DNA of 64,000 nucleotides from Emiliania huxleyi CCMP1516 (lineage: Eukaryota; Haptophyta; Isochrysidales; Noelaerhabdaceae), in NCBI RefSeq assembly GCF_000372725.1, contig NW_005202428.1:1264438-1328437 (forward strand). Reading direction: 5' to 3'. Of the stretch, positions 30,670 to 41,665 are shown one piece after another. Below the pieces are notes generated by a model that ran no database searches, was not told the origin of the DNA, and saw only the letters and a list, made by a program, of their open reading frames with translations. Every line of letters begins with the position of its first letter. Positions within the stretch are counted from its first letter, which is position 1. The position numbers and the translations under genes were made by a program.

Positions 30670-31193
30670 ACTGACTCAGGTCGAAGTGAGAGCCTCCTAG
30701 TACCTCCCTTTGACCCTTTCCCCCTCGTTTCCCTTTTTTCAAACAGGCAACCCAATCAAAGAATTTTACAAGAAAACTCGCTCCGTCGGAAAGAAAGCAG
30801 GCGCCTCCGTGTCGTTCACGTGTGTCGTGTGTCCGAGAGCGCCTCTTTCACAAGAGGCGCAGCAAAAGCAACAGTGCGCTCTGTGCCCCAACGCGATCTG
30901 GCGCCTCCGGCCTGCTCCTGCGCGGTCCCTTTCCATTCCCACTGGCCCAAAACGCTCTGCAGGCACCGATGGTCCCCTTGTGGGGGGCTCAGTTGAAGAT
31001 CGGTGGAAAGAAAGAATTCTTAAGATACAAGCCTCTCTCACAGCACACTGGCACGACAAGGGCGCGGACTGGCGCGGACTGGCACACGCACCGGCTCACC
31101 ACCGGAGCCGCCTAAGCGACTCCGTTAAGAACGGCAATGCATTCCGCACCGTGCACAATGCCGCTCTCCCCGAAAGAAAGAAAATTCTCGACG
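30670..31193. other. Intergenic with AAAGAATTTTAC-type repeat
   Basis: CAAAGAATTTTACAAGAAAACTC (30756-30778) and a second AAAGAATTCTTAAG (31009-31022) belong to the repeat family also seen at 59920-60025. No ORF of its own. Confidence 0.55.
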
Positions 31194-32044
31194 ATGGCGG
31201 CGGCCGCGACGAGCTCTGAGCCCGAGGTGGCCTCGCTCCTCGGGTGCGCCGCAGATTACGTCCACGCCTCCATCTGCGCTCAGATTCGGCGCTTCGCTGC
31301 TGGCGACAGCCCGTGGGCGCTGCAGGTCGGCCCGAGCAGCGCCGGGCCTGCCTCGGGTGACGGAGTGCAGCTAATCGGCACGTGTCCTGCCGGAAGCGTG
31401 CTGGCCTGCTACCCTGGCGTCACGTACGCGCTCGAGGATCTCCCAGTGATGAGCAAGATCGTGCTTCCGGGCAATGCGTACGTCGTGGCTCGACGCGACG
31501 GCGTCCTTCTCGATGCGAGGCACAGGCTGCACAGCTCTCACTACTAGTGCGCAATACCGATCCGGCGCGCGCGTCTACCTAGGCCCGACGGCGCCAGCGC
31601 CGCTGTCCTCGAGATGGCCAGGGCACGAGACGCCGCGCGCAGGACGCCGCAGTCTCCCGCCGGCGGCGGCGCGTTTGCAATTGGCCACAAGGTGAACCAC
31701 CCGCCGCCGCATTCGAGGCCGAATGTGCTGCTCTACCCGTTCGACCTGCAGCGCGGGCAGCACGAGGAGCTGCAGGCGTTGCTCGGCGTGCTGCCCTTCC
31801 GCCCGCCCACCGAGGGCGAGCCCGCCTGTCGCTCGGCGGTCCTCATCGCGACGCGACAGCTCGCAGACGAGGCGCCCCTCGTGCGGCCCGCTGGGGAGGG
31901 CACCTGCGCCGCCGGGAGACTCCTTGTGCTACCTGCCGCCGTCTGACAGACCCGACTCTTCCGCAGGAGCTCTTTCTGGACTACAAGTTGCGAGTCGACG
32001 GGCCAGTCGAGCCGTGGTATCATCCCGTGGATCGCGAGGCATGA
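31194..32044 (+). CDS. SETD9-like SET-domain methyltransferase
   Basis: Three exons, 31194-31519, 31583-31871 and 31967-32044 (230 aa), joined by two GC-AG introns with frame kept. It resembles human SETD9. PAGSVLACYPGVTYALEDLP and YVVARRDGVLLDAR form the first part. AIGHKVNHPPPHSRPNVLLYPF has the NH-type cofactor motif, and ELFLDYKL at the start of the last exon has the catalytic Tyr of the SET C-terminal motif. SETD9 substrates are poorly known, so the target is left open. Alternative in-frame ATGs lie upstream (31158); the one at 31194 is preferred because upstream codons look repeat-derived. Confidence 0.78.
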
Positions 32045-32659
32045 GCTTTGTGACTCACTGAAACTCTCTGTGTGAGATCTGCGCGCGGGTGCGCGAAACC
32101 TGTTGGCCTAGCGATTATAACTACCCCCATGTATCGCCTTCCCACCCTTCACGCTCCGCGAAAAGTGTCTCAAGAGCGCTCAGGGTGAGTTCGCACTCTA
32201 TTAATATGCCCTCGCTCGCCACACGCGACTCTCGTGTCTGCACTGTCTCGGAGCAGTGCACAGCTCATGATAGACTCATACCTCGCCGTCCGGGTGCGCC
32301 TGGTTCATCGACGTGAACTGTCGCCTCAGGTTTGTTTTTACCCGATTGAGCTGAGTCGTCGCCCGTTCCAACTGCAGACAGACGCGAGTCGGTGGGTGTG
32401 AGTGGGTGGGTTCGGGGACGTGGTCTGTGTGGGCCGGGGTGGCGAGTGCCAGAGTGCCGCTGCCCGCCGCTTCCCGCCGCTTCCGCTCTTCGGCGCGAAA
32501 GGAGCGGGTGCGTTGGAAGGCGGTGGTCAACATCTTGACGCTCGAGCGGTAGGTGCTCGCCTAAGCGACCATCACTGACCCCGGTCGCTAGGAGAATCAT
32601 TCTGACGACCCGCGAGCCATGCCTCGCCATGTGGTAGTGGGCGCGGAAGAAGCTGCTTC
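32045..32659. other. Intergenic, no gene seen
   Basis: Moderate-GC spacer. ORFs on both strands are short and of odd composition. Confidence 0.45.
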
Positions 32660-35195
32660 CTACAAGCAAGAGGCGGCGGTGTGCTCCGGGGGGGAGAGGC
32701 CTCTCGCACTCGCGTGGCGGCGAAGTGACTGCCGAAGAAGAGGTTGCGCTTTGTGCGTGCCCGCTCCGAGATGGGGCCGACCGCGCCTACCAGATGCGAC
32801 GATCGTGACCTGCGCTGGGCGCGGAGCGCGTGCGGCGATCATGCACGCACCGGTCTTCTCCACCAGAACAATCGGGACGACGGCGTTCTCGAACCCTCTC
32901 CGTTTGAAGCAGAACCACGCTCGCCAGTCGATCCGCGGGATCGGGTCGACAACGTTGGCGGACTTTGTGTTCTGATTCGTCAGAGCAATCGCCTCGCTGC
33001 AGCAGGTGGGCGCTGGCGCAACGCCGACGACGTCGCTGCAGCCGGGGCCGGGGCTGCTGTGCGTCGTTCGCTTAAAGTAGGCGGCACCCTCCGCATCAGT
33101 CCAACGGTAGGCTCCGTAGGTGACCGAATGAATCTCGAGCTGCAGCCCCTTGTCGAGCCTTTGCTGCTGCTTGACCTGAAGCGGCCGTAGGGGAAGGGGG
33201 TGAAGGGCGAGATCGAGGGAAGTTTCTGACGTCACATGCCACACACACCTGGTCGTAGAAGAGGTGGAAGGCCTGAGCCAGCGTGGCGCCGTGAGAGACG
33301 CCCGTGGACATGATGCGGTTGATACCAGCGTCCTCGAGCTCGCGCGCGGTGAGCGGCTCGAGCGCTCGCTCCGTAATCTCTGCGGTCAGGTGCACCCGGC
33401 TGGGAGCTTGCTCGATCAGTTGCCTCTTCCACTCGGCGGGGAGCGCAAAGCGCGAGTCGGAGCCAAAGAACAGGTTGCGCAGCAGCAACCAGAGCTGACC
33501 TAAGTGAGCGAATGTGTAGAACAGCTGTGGCACTCGCCAAGGGAGGGTTCGCAAGAGATGCAGCTCACCAAAGGTCTCGATGAAGTGCGCCTAGTCGCGG
33601 CGCAAGGCGCGAGTCAAAGTGCACTGGGGTGCACGTGCTTTTGCGAGCGGGGGCTGAGGGGGCACCTTGAGTCGCAGCGCCACGGCGTCGTCGCCGTCGC
33701 CCCACTCGCTCTCGTCAAGGGCGTCCACGGGCGAGAGCCGGAACAAAGAGGCCACCTGCTTTCCCAGCTCTGCCCGAGACATGAGCCGCGTCCTCGACCA
33801 GATGCCCCAGACGCCGGTGCACAAGTTGTTCATCGTGTGCATGAAGTCAAAGGCAACGTACCTGCAGCGGTGGCACAGCCTGGGTCCGCTTGGTGTCTCG
33901 TACGGCAGATTTGGCAGTTGCGCACAGCATGTCGTTATCGCTCGCGTTGTCGGTGCTCGAGCCAATATACGCAGCAGAAGACCGGCGGAACGGGTCTTCA
34001 GGAGCCTAGAACAGCGCCAAGCGTTCGATCAAGCTGAAGTGTCCCCAGAAGATGCTTGGGGTAATGCGGCGCACCTCACTACCGCTGCTTGCCCCCTTGT
34101 CCATGGCAGGCGGAGCCTCGCCGTTGTACGGCCGCCCATCCACTGTGCTCCGCCGCCACACACGAGCTCTTGCTTGCGTCTGCTCAAATCCAAGCACGTC
34201 GGCGCTATCCCAGATTAGGGTGTAGTACCGGTCCTTGGCCGGAGCGGGCGAGGACTGCGGCTTTGGCATGCGGATCTTGACCGAATACGACGGCGCCCCG
34301 CCCTCAAACTGCGGCCCTCCGGCGGCGCGGCGGAGCAGCAGCCGCCTCTGAAGCTCGCGCCGCTCGTCGTCCTCCGGTGGAGCGACAGGGTTTGCCTTAG
34401 CCCATTTACTCAGCGGCTGGCGTGCGACAATGCGCCCGTGAGCCCAGCACCAGTCTGCTATCCTTCCAGGGCACGGCACCGGTCGGCTCTCGCCAGCCCT
34501 AGCATGGTGAGGGGCAGCGGTCGGGGCCTAGTTGGTTCGAGAGGCATGGGTCGTGGGTCTTCGGCGGTCATGCCTAGCAGCACATGCGCGCAGTACGGGT
34601 GTGTTCGTGCGGGTACTTTGAGGCGAACCCTGCCATGTTGGCTGCAAGAATGCTGGTGATGAACAGCGAGCCTTCGTCGGCGGCACGCAACGCCCATGGC
34701 GGCAAGGTATCGAGCGCTTGATTTGCCACTTTTTCGGCTCGAAGGACCGAGGGGCGCCGATTGATGGGAGGCTCCGCAATTTTGACCTGCTCCTTTCCCT
34801 CTCGGATGTCACCGTCGCCGCTCACCTCGCGCCCTTGCAACACCGCCGCGCCATCGTCACCGTCATCGTCTGCTTCCTGAGCCTCACCTGCCGGAGATGA
34901 GCGAGGTGTGAGCGGATACATTGCTAGCGTCCAAGGTACCCCCACAGTGAACGCGGGACTCTCTTTCCATCTAAGATGCCCTGCCCTTTGCCTCGGGCTC
35001 GGCCTCAAACTCAATGACTGACGGGCGCTCTTGCCCTTTAGTCTCTGGTGCGTCCACCATCGTTGAGTCGGAGAGGAGTCTGCTGTATGGGTTGGGTTCC
35101 GTGCCGAAGGGAATGGTTAAGCGTGGAGATGCAGAGTCGTCTCGCAGGCGGAGGCCGAACCACGGGGTCGGACGTACGTGCGACCGCCGCGCACT
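32660..35195 (-). CDS. Uncharacterised multi-exon gene
   Basis: Coding exons are clear by composition and splice continuity. In minus-strand order: an acidic stretch near 35195-34975; 34870-34600 (NRRPSVLRAEKVANQALDTL); 34479-34021 (KDRYYTLIWDSADVLGFEQ, ITPSIFWGHFSLIERL); 33861-33666 (YVAFDFMHTMNNLCTGVWG); a 22-nt exon 33590-33569; 33499-33249 (GQLWLLLRNLFFGSDS, AGINRIMSTGVSHGATLAQ); and 33175-32660 (LQLEIHSVTYGAYRWTD, VDPIPRIDWRAWFCFKRRG). The four downstream joins keep frame; the two upstream ones are guesses. The family is not recognised. A His-Thr-Met segment and Trp-rich C-terminal part faintly recall tnp2-type transposases, so a domesticated transposase is one untested idea. Confidence 0.5.
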
Positions 35196-35229
35196 TATTC
35201 CATAGTCACGACTGATGACCTCGCTGTGG

Positions 35230-35716
35230 GCCGGTGTTACTCGTAGGTTTGTTGACGTCACGGTGTGTTTCGCGCGGAGGCGGTGCCAGAGGGAGCGAAG
35301 GTGCTCCGCCCGCTGTCTGTTCGTTGGGGGTCGTCACCCGCCCCATCATGCAGGCAAACAAAAACAAATATAAAATGTTGCATGCATGCCGCGTATACTC
35401 GCTGTCGGTGCAGCGCACTACTCCGCGTGAGCCTGCTCGTTGCGGTGACGAGGATAGGAGAGCCCGGAGGAGCTCCGCTAGGGCGGTTTGATCGCCGTGT
35501 TGTTGGTATGCTTTCGCGCGCACGGATCGCCTGCGTTGTGCAGATATGGTTGTACCCTTGAGAGTGTCTCTCCGCGCACTCTCTATCCCCCCCCCTCCCC
35601 CCGGGTAGGGAAACGAGTGATTTCTTGGGCGGCGGGGGCGCACCATGGGGCGCACATACACATTAAAATACAGTATACACTCTCAGGCGCGAGGCGGCGC
35701 AGGCCCCACATGGCTT
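35230..35716. other. Intergenic, no gene seen
   Basis: Spacer at the 3' end of the sulfotransferase-like gene. An AT-rich patch (35350-35395) stands out. No recognisable ORF. Confidence 0.45.
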
Positions 35717-37640
35717 TTATACACTGCCGCTCGACAAAGCCCCCGGGCCCTCCCAGAGCCCGGGGATGTAGTACGTGGCGCGGTGCAGCTTCGTCCAGTC
35801 CACGCACGCCAGCAGTGAGGCGCCCGTCGCCTCCTCCACCCTCCTCAGCCGGCCGAGCAGCAGCCGCAGGCCGGCGGCGAAGAGCTGCGCGTCCACCGCC
35901 GTGTGCTCGTCGAGGGCGGCTTGCAAGTGGGCGGGCAGCGCCTCGTGGTCGCGCCTCTCAACTCCGTGGTTGAAACGCGGCATGGCAAGCGGGGCGGCAG
36001 CGCGGCAGTCGCACGAGGCTGGCAGCGAGCCGTTGGCCTGGTAGTGCAGCAGACAGACGGACGGCTCGAGCAAGTCGGTGAGGCCGACCCACTCGAACGC
36101 GTGCAGCCTGGAGAGCGCGGGCTCGAGCGGCGGCTCGAGCGCGTCAGCGCCGCCGCCCGCGCCGCCCAGTACGCGGAAGTGCTGCCCGAGGCTGCCTCCC
36201 GCGCTGCTGCAGCTGAGAGCGTGCGCCTGCGTGTTGTGCAGCGGGAGCACGGACAGCGCCTCCGTGCGCGGCCGGGCAGCGAGAGCCTCGGCGAGGGCGG
36301 CCGACCAGTTCCCGTCGAAGCTCGTCCCGCAGTAGCTGCCGCACGCGTGCTCGGTCGCGCGGAGGACGACTTCAGCGGCGTACTGCGGCAGGTCGGCCGC
36401 CACGCGCGACCAGGTGTTTCGCGTGTGCGCCGTGTGGCAGTGCGAGAAGAGGGAGAGGAGATGCGCCCGCGGCGAGCGAATAAGCAGGCCGTTGAACCCG
36501 CCACCGACCCGCACATCCGAGGCGCAGCACTCGCAGTTGGCAGCGCAGAGCACGCCGCTCACGCTCGCCGCCGCCGCCGCGCACGCCGCGCCCGCCGAGG
36601 TGGAGAGGTTGCGTCGCCAGCCGGAGCCGGTGGCGGCGCGGCGGCAGTGCGAGTAGTCGAGAGGCGGATGCGGGTGGGCGGCGAGGTGCAGCTCGAGCGA
36701 CTCGCCGCCCGTCTTGATGATGTGGAAGAAGCGAAGCGAAGAACCTGCGCGGGTGCCGAGCAGCCGTGCGGATGCCATACACCTCGCGTCCCAGTCTTCT
36801 CTCGACGGTAGCTGTCGCAGCCGTATCGGGGAGGCGAAGTGGCACCACGCGGTGTGTGCTTGTGGGAGTGTCCTGGGCGTGACACGCGAGCGCGTCCCTG
36901 TGCGCGCCTGGCGGCGGCATAGCCAGCGGCAGAGGCGGAGGAATGCCGCGGGGCAGCCCTCCTCCGCCGACCGCAGGGCGAGAGCGGCGAGAGAGGCGGA
37001 GCCAGCGCGGCAGCCGCGGCAGCCGCGGCGGTGGCGGCGGCGGCGGCGCGAGTTGCCACTCGTCGAGTCGGAGCGTGTAGAGGCGGGCGGGTAGGACGGC
37101 GTCCCAGGCAGGGCCGGTGGCGGAGAGCGGGTTGAGGTAGAGCCGCTCGCAGTAGGTGAAATGCTCCTCGCGCGCGACTGCCGCGTCGGGCAGCACGGTG
37201 CACCTGCGGGGGTAGACAGGGGAGGAGAGGCGGCGGCGTGGAGACGGTGCAACGCGTGGCTGCGACTACCGCATCGAGGGCGGCGCACCCGTCCACCAAG
37301 CGGGCCGCCCCCTCCCCCGCCCCCTCCCCCGGCGCAGCGGCCTCGAGGCGGGCGCAGTGCTGCGGGTTCCTCGTGAACGCCCACGTGACAAAGGCGCCTG
37401 CGGCCGGCCAGTCGAAGCTCGTGAAGCCGAGTGGTGTGGCGCGGACCTGCTCACAGCGAGGCGTGTGAAGAGACGCCGCCCACAGCCCTGCCGCCAGAGG
37501 AGCCAAGTTGTGGTCGGACCGCCATGCGGCCCTTGCTGAGGGTCTTCGCGGCTCGGTCGGCGGGCCGGAGCACGGCGATGGAGGCGTACACGCTCGCGTT
37601 TGCCGCCCGGTGGTTGACCATCGTCACCAGGTGCAGCGCG
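35717..37640 (-). CDS. Sulfotransferase-like protein with N-terminal extension
   Basis: Main exon 36744-35717 encodes a PAPS-dependent sulfotransferase domain: SLRFFHIIKTGGESLELHL is the phosphosulfate loop, and GLLIRSPRAHLLSLFSHC is the likely 3'-phosphate region. WVGLTDLLEPSVCLLHYQ and RFNHGVERRDHEALP match the later part of this superfamily. Upstream minus-strand coding blocks include VRATPLGFTSFDWPAAGAF and AFTRNPQHC (about 37440-37260), VLPDAAVAREEHFTYCERLY with LYTLRLDEWQ (about 37200-37050), and a possible first exon MVNHRAANASVYASIAVL (37620). They may form one protein or a separate gene; the joins between 36745 and 37040 are unresolved. Cys-rich, so probably secretory. Confidence 0.6.
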
Positions 37641-37789
37641 GCGTCACTCGAGAGGCTACGGTGCACCCGAGATGACGCGAGATGACGCGAGATGACCCCG
37701 AGATGCGGTGCAGTGTGACGCCGCAGAGCTGTGAACTGAGCACCGCGCACTGCACTGCGCCTGTCGCGCGTGGCTCCCGAGGGTGCCAG

Positions 37790-38236
37790 AGACAGCTAGC
37801 TGAGACAGACAGGCGGGTGCTAGCTGAGACAGACAGGCGGGTGCTAGCTGAGACAGACAGGCGGGTGCTAGCTGAGACAGACAGGCGGGTGCTAGCTGAG
37901 ACAGACAGGCGGGTGCTAGCTGAGACAGACAGGCGGGTGCTAGCTGAGACAGACAGGCGGGTGCTAGCTGAGACAGACAGGCGGGTGCTAGCTGAGACAG
38001 ACAGGCGGGTGCTAGCTGAGACAGACAGGCGGGTGCTAGCTGAGACAGACAGGCGGGTGACAGACAGGCGGGTGCTAGCTGAGACAGACAGGCGGGTGCT
38101 AGCTGAGACAGACAGGCGGGTGCTAGCTGAGACAGACAGGCGGGTGCTAGCTGAGACAGACAGGCGGGTGCTAGCTGAGACAGACAGGCGGGTGCTAGCT
38201 GAGACAGACAGGCGGGTGCTAGCTGAGACAGACAGG
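37790..38236. repeat. 24-bp minisatellite, ~19 units
   Basis: Unit GCTAGCTGAGACAGACAGGC plus GGGT, repeated head to tail with one 11-bp internal truncation near 38060. Units are almost identical. Because 24 is a multiple of three, long ORFs run through it on both strands. Confidence 0.95.
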
Positions 38237-38550
38237 CCGTGTGGCGCCGCATCTACGACTCGAGCGCCGGAGCAGCGGGATGGCGTCCGAGTCGGCAGAG
38301 ATGTGAGGCCCAAAGTAGGCCGCATCAGGGCAGTCGCCGAGGCACTCGGTTCGGTTGGCGAGGCAGTCGAGCCTGGCAGTGTGTGTGCGCAAGAGTCAGT
38401 TGAGTCAGCGAGTGCGGTGAGGTGTGGTGTGTATCACTGTCAGCTACGAGTACAGCGGTGAGATGTGGCGTGCATCACTGTCACGAGTACAGCGAATGCG
38501 CTCGAACCCAGCCGAGTACGCCTCCCCTCGACGGACCCTGTGTCCCGCAT

Positions 38551-39615
38551 CTACCAGGCTGTCGGCCCGCGGATCATCAGCGGGGCGAACGCCGTCGCCT
38601 CCGCCGCCTCCCCGCGCTGCAGCCGCCCAAAGGCTGCGCCGACCGCGGCGAGGGCGGCGAGGCCGTGCGCCTTGAAGGCGCTGGCGAGGCCGCGCTCGTC
38701 GGCGCTGCCTGGGCGGCGCCGCTCCGAGTAGCCGCGCGGCGGGAGGGCGGCCTGCGGGCGGGGAGAGGACGCTCTTGTGCAGCGCCGGCAATCTCGGGCA
38801 TTCTGCCTGTGTGCGTGCTGTGGCCGTGCGGCTTGGACGTGGCGTATTCGAGCACACAGAGTCAGTGAGAAACATCCGGGGGGGGGGGGGGGAGCGGCCT
38901 CGTCGGCGTGGCTCGCGGACAGGTAGAGCAGAGGGTGGTGCGAGCGCAGGTAGAGGCTGCCCTCTGTCTGGTTTGCGAATCGGAACAGCCGCAGCACCGT
39001 CTCGAACTGCGTCCACTCGGCGTGCAGGTGGGCCGGGATCACCACCAGGTTGATGGCGGCGGCAGGCAGCCCGCTCGCGACCAGCGCCCGCTCGACCAGC
39101 GAGTACGTGCGCCGGTTCGACGTGACGATGTGGGCAAAGAGGCCAGAGGCCGATGCGTTCAGGCTGAGGTGATTCACGCTGTCGGCGAGGCTGCCGAAGA
39201 CGACGCCTCGCCGCGGCGTCCACGCGGCGAAGGTGGTGAAGGAAAAGTATTCGGCGCTGGGAGGCCGGCGCGCCAGCAGCACGACTGCATCTCGCTGCCG
39301 CACGTGCATGATCGGGCTCGGCAGTGCAAAGCCCAGGAACGGGAGGACCGTGAACATGTACGGCGTGTTTGGGTTCGAGCCAAAGTGGTCCGCGAGCAGC
39401 GACCAGCCCGCGGTGTCTCTGTCGCGCTTCAGCTCGCCCACACCGGAGATGGTGAGGCCGGCGGTCGCAGCTATCTGCGCTGCGAAGGCGTCCTTCAGCG
39501 CGGCGACGTCCGGGTCGGTCGAGCGGGGAGGGAGAGGCGGGAAGAGCAGACCGGCCCACACCGAGGCTCCGATCAGCACGGCGAGGGCGGCGGTGGTCAG
39601 GTGGCAGCAGAGCAT
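38551..39615 (-). CDS. Putative secreted or anchored protein, uncharacterised
   Basis: Two exons, 39615-38899 and 38751-38551 (305 aa), joined by a GC-AG intron containing a C tract. The start MLCCHLTTAALAVLIGASVW is a signal peptide or signal anchor; an upstream Met (39741) would bury it. Conserved-looking segments are PYMFTVLPFLGFALPSPI, VVLLARRPPSAEYFSFTTF, GVVFGSLADSVNHLSLN, LFAHIVTSNRRTYSLVERAL and INLVVIPAHL. I recall similar uncharacterised proteins in marine protists and bacteria but cannot name the family. No catalytic motif assigned. Confidence 0.65.
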   Translation of the reverse strand: MLCCHLTTAALAVLIGASVWAGLLFPPLPPRSTDPDVAALKDAFAAQIAATAGLTISGVGELKRDRDTAGWSLLADHFGSNPNTPYMFTVLPFLGFALPSPIMHVRQRDAVVLLARRPPSAEYFSFTTFAAWTPRRGVVFGSLADSVNHLSLNASASGLFAHIVTSNRRTYSLVERALVASGLPAAAINLVVIPAHLHAEWTQFETVLRLFRFANQTEGSLYLRSHHPLLYLSASHADEAAPPPPPGCFSLTLCARIRHVQAARPQHAHRQNARDCRRCTRASSPRPQAALPPRGYSERRRPGSADERGLASAFKAHGLAALAAVGAAFGRLQRGEAAEATAFAPLMIRGPTAW

Positions 39616-40299
39616 CTTCCTGCTGTCACGGGCTGTCACTCGCTCGCGAAGGGAGCTCTCCGCGATGGCGGCGCTTGGAAAAAATGTTCCGGTCTTCTGT
39701 CGAGGCGGCCGAGGTGGAACCGTCAGTGCACGGAGTTGCACCTTCTCCGACTGCCCCGGCTAGTTCCCGAGGTCGCGCGGGGCTGACGCGCTGACCCCTG
39801 CGTCCCCCGAGACCTAGCGCGGGTGGGTGGGTGGGTGTTGGAGGGGGGCTCGCTGCAAGGAAGGGCTGTGTAAGAAGCCGATCCCCGTAGTCCGCCCCGC
39901 TCCTCCCCATCGGGCCGCATGAGCGGCCACGCCTCGCAGATTCGTTTTCGCGCCTGGGTCAGGCGCGCGGGGCATCCCCCGGGTAACATCTCTTGCTCCA
40001 CACCGAGCGCCATCGGTCCGGACCGGCGTGGTCATTGAGGGTCTTCCTGTCGCCTGCGCCTTGTCTGTCGTGTGAATTGCGGCGCGTGGGCGGGCGGCCC
40101 GCCCGGCCGTCGGTGAGCTGAGCACCCGGGGGCACCCCATTTCGGTAGCCGTTTTTTAGGGGTTTCAGGTAGGTAAGGTAAGCCGAGGCGCGTCCCCCGC
40201 ATGTTTGTTTCTTCTTTTTTGCGAAGAGGCACAAGGACACGTCCACCTCAGGTCTCGACCTGTCCGAGCGACGTCGGAGCCTTGCTCGCGGCTCCGCGT
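39616..40299. other. Intergenic
   Basis: No gene recognised on either strand before the inverted duplication begins. The minus-strand ORF across 39959-40546 mostly reads through the duplicated segment. Confidence 0.45.
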
Positions 40300-40641
40300 C
40301 GCGCTCTGTGGCTTGAAAAGCGAGAAGTCGGCGATCGGATCTCGGCCTGCCTGTGAGTACACGGGGCCAGACCGGCACGGCGAGGGCCAAGGACTGCGGC
40401 GCTCCATCAAGCGTGACGATCTTTCCTCGGCTGTCAAGAGGGGCGAAAGCTTGGAGAAGGACCTCGTAATGGCGCGGCGCGTTTGCGTCGCTCGGAGCAA
40501 AAGACTTCCCCGTGGGCAGGACGCCTGAGTGAGTACGCAACCTCACACAAAACGGCGGCTGACGCGCCGACCGTCTCGGGCCACCGCGGCTCGAGTTTCA
40601 AATCGCGTTGCCACCCACAATGCAAACAACCATTTCCAAGT
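40300..40641 (+). repeat. Inverted duplication, left copy
   Basis: Reverse complement of 46513-46860, with essentially no differences that I can see over about 340 bp. Similarity fades between 40240 and 40300. It precedes, and may include, the 5' part of the S1-domain gene. Confidence 0.9.
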
Positions 40642-40679
40642 TCACGAGACCGGCAAGAAAGACCAAGATGACGGCGGAT

Positions 40680-41530
40680 GGCTGCCGGCAGCCGCCTCGC
40701 GGCGCAAGCGATCCGCAAAGAGGGCGGCATCACCCGCGCCCTCTCACGCAAGCAGCATCGTGAGCAGCACCTCGACCCGAACGGCGCGCTCTCTCGGCGG
40801 CGGCTCGACCGCCTCGGCCGCCTCGACGAGCCTTCGCGGCCGGCGCCCCGACATCTGCACCCTCGCCGACGGCGCGGCAGTTCGCGGCGTCGTCCGCGGC
40901 CTCACCACCTTTGGCGCCTTTGTCGATGTTGGATGCTCCAGGGACGGCCTGCTTCACGTGTCAGAGGCGGCTGAGCTTCAGCTGGCGCGCCTGTGCGTCG
41001 GCCAGCGGCTCGACCTCTTTGTCAAGAGGGTGGACCCGCTCAAGGGAAAGCTCAGCCTGTCGGCGCGGCCCCTGGACAAGGAGCGCGCCGCACGCGAGGC
41101 GAGGTGGGCGGCGGAGAGGGAGGCGGCGGCGCGCGAGCGGGCGAGGCGCGAGGCGCAGCAGCAGGCGCGGCGCGAGGAGGAGGCGCGACAGGAGGAGGCT
41201 GCGAGGCGGCTGGCCGAGGCCGAGGCGGCCAAGACTGAGGAGGCGCGCGCGCGGGAGGCGGCGGCGGCGGCGGCGCGGGAGGCCGCGGGGCTCTCGCTGC
41301 CGATGGCCTCCCTGGTCGGAGGCGCGAGTCTCCCGCCCCCGCCCGCGCCGCCTCCGCGCGAGATTCTCGCCCGCAAGTTCGTCCGCGGCCGCGGCACCCT
41401 CACCCTGTTCAAGATGCCGTGGGCGACTCGCTGCTGCTAGGAGGGCGAAGGCGCGCGGATCGAGCTGCTGCAGGGCCCGAACAACAACAAGCAGGTGATC
41501 GAGCTGTGCACGGAGGACGGAGGCTGCAGA
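40680..41530 (+). CDS. S1 RNA-binding domain protein
   Basis: An S1 (OB-fold) RNA-binding domain at about 40845-41075: AAVRGVVRGLTTFGAFVDVG, DGLLHVSEAAELQLARLCVG, LFVKRVDPLKGKLSLSARPL. It is followed by a long charged alpha-helical Arg/Glu/Ala segment (41090-41290) and a Pro-rich stretch. An in-frame TAG at 41438 is probably inside a short GC-AG intron (about 41387-41442), because the same frame resumes with GARIELLQGPNNNKQVIELC. The start is unresolved: no in-frame ATG lies upstream, and an ATG at 40620 is in another frame. The 3' end is also unclear because a dispersed repeat follows at 41571. Confidence 0.65.
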
Positions 41531-41570
41531 TACGAACACCCGCGCCTTACTTGCACGCGCGGCTCCAGTG

Positions 41571-41665
41571 GTGTGCCCGTGTCCGTGCCAGCGCCTGGCC
41601 AGCGCGCGCCAGTCCCGCGTCCAGTGTCGTGCGAGGGTGTTCTGTTGTTAAAATACTGTCCCGTT
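41571..41665 (+). repeat. Dispersed repeat, GTGTACCTGTGTTAG family, diverged copy
   Basis: GTGTGCCCGTGTCCGTGCCA...GCCAGTCCCGCGTCCAGTG...GTGCGAGGGTGTTCTGTTGT parallels the copy at 13562. Confidence 0.6.

Noticed and set aside
37790-38236. CRISPR-like regular array
   Set aside because: Units are directly adjacent, with no unique spacers, in a eukaryotic scaffold.
37682-38461. Long ORF of repeated AETDRRVL, and its minus-strand counterpart
   Set aside because: Produced by a 24-bp minisatellite without stops; open on both strands, so not evidence of a protein.
40205-40546. Protein-like ORF (HYEVLLQAFAPLDSRGKIVT) on the minus strand, repeated at 46609-46860
   Set aside because: Seen twice only because the DNA is an inverted duplication; no splice context or family supports it, though it is the best reading of that segment.
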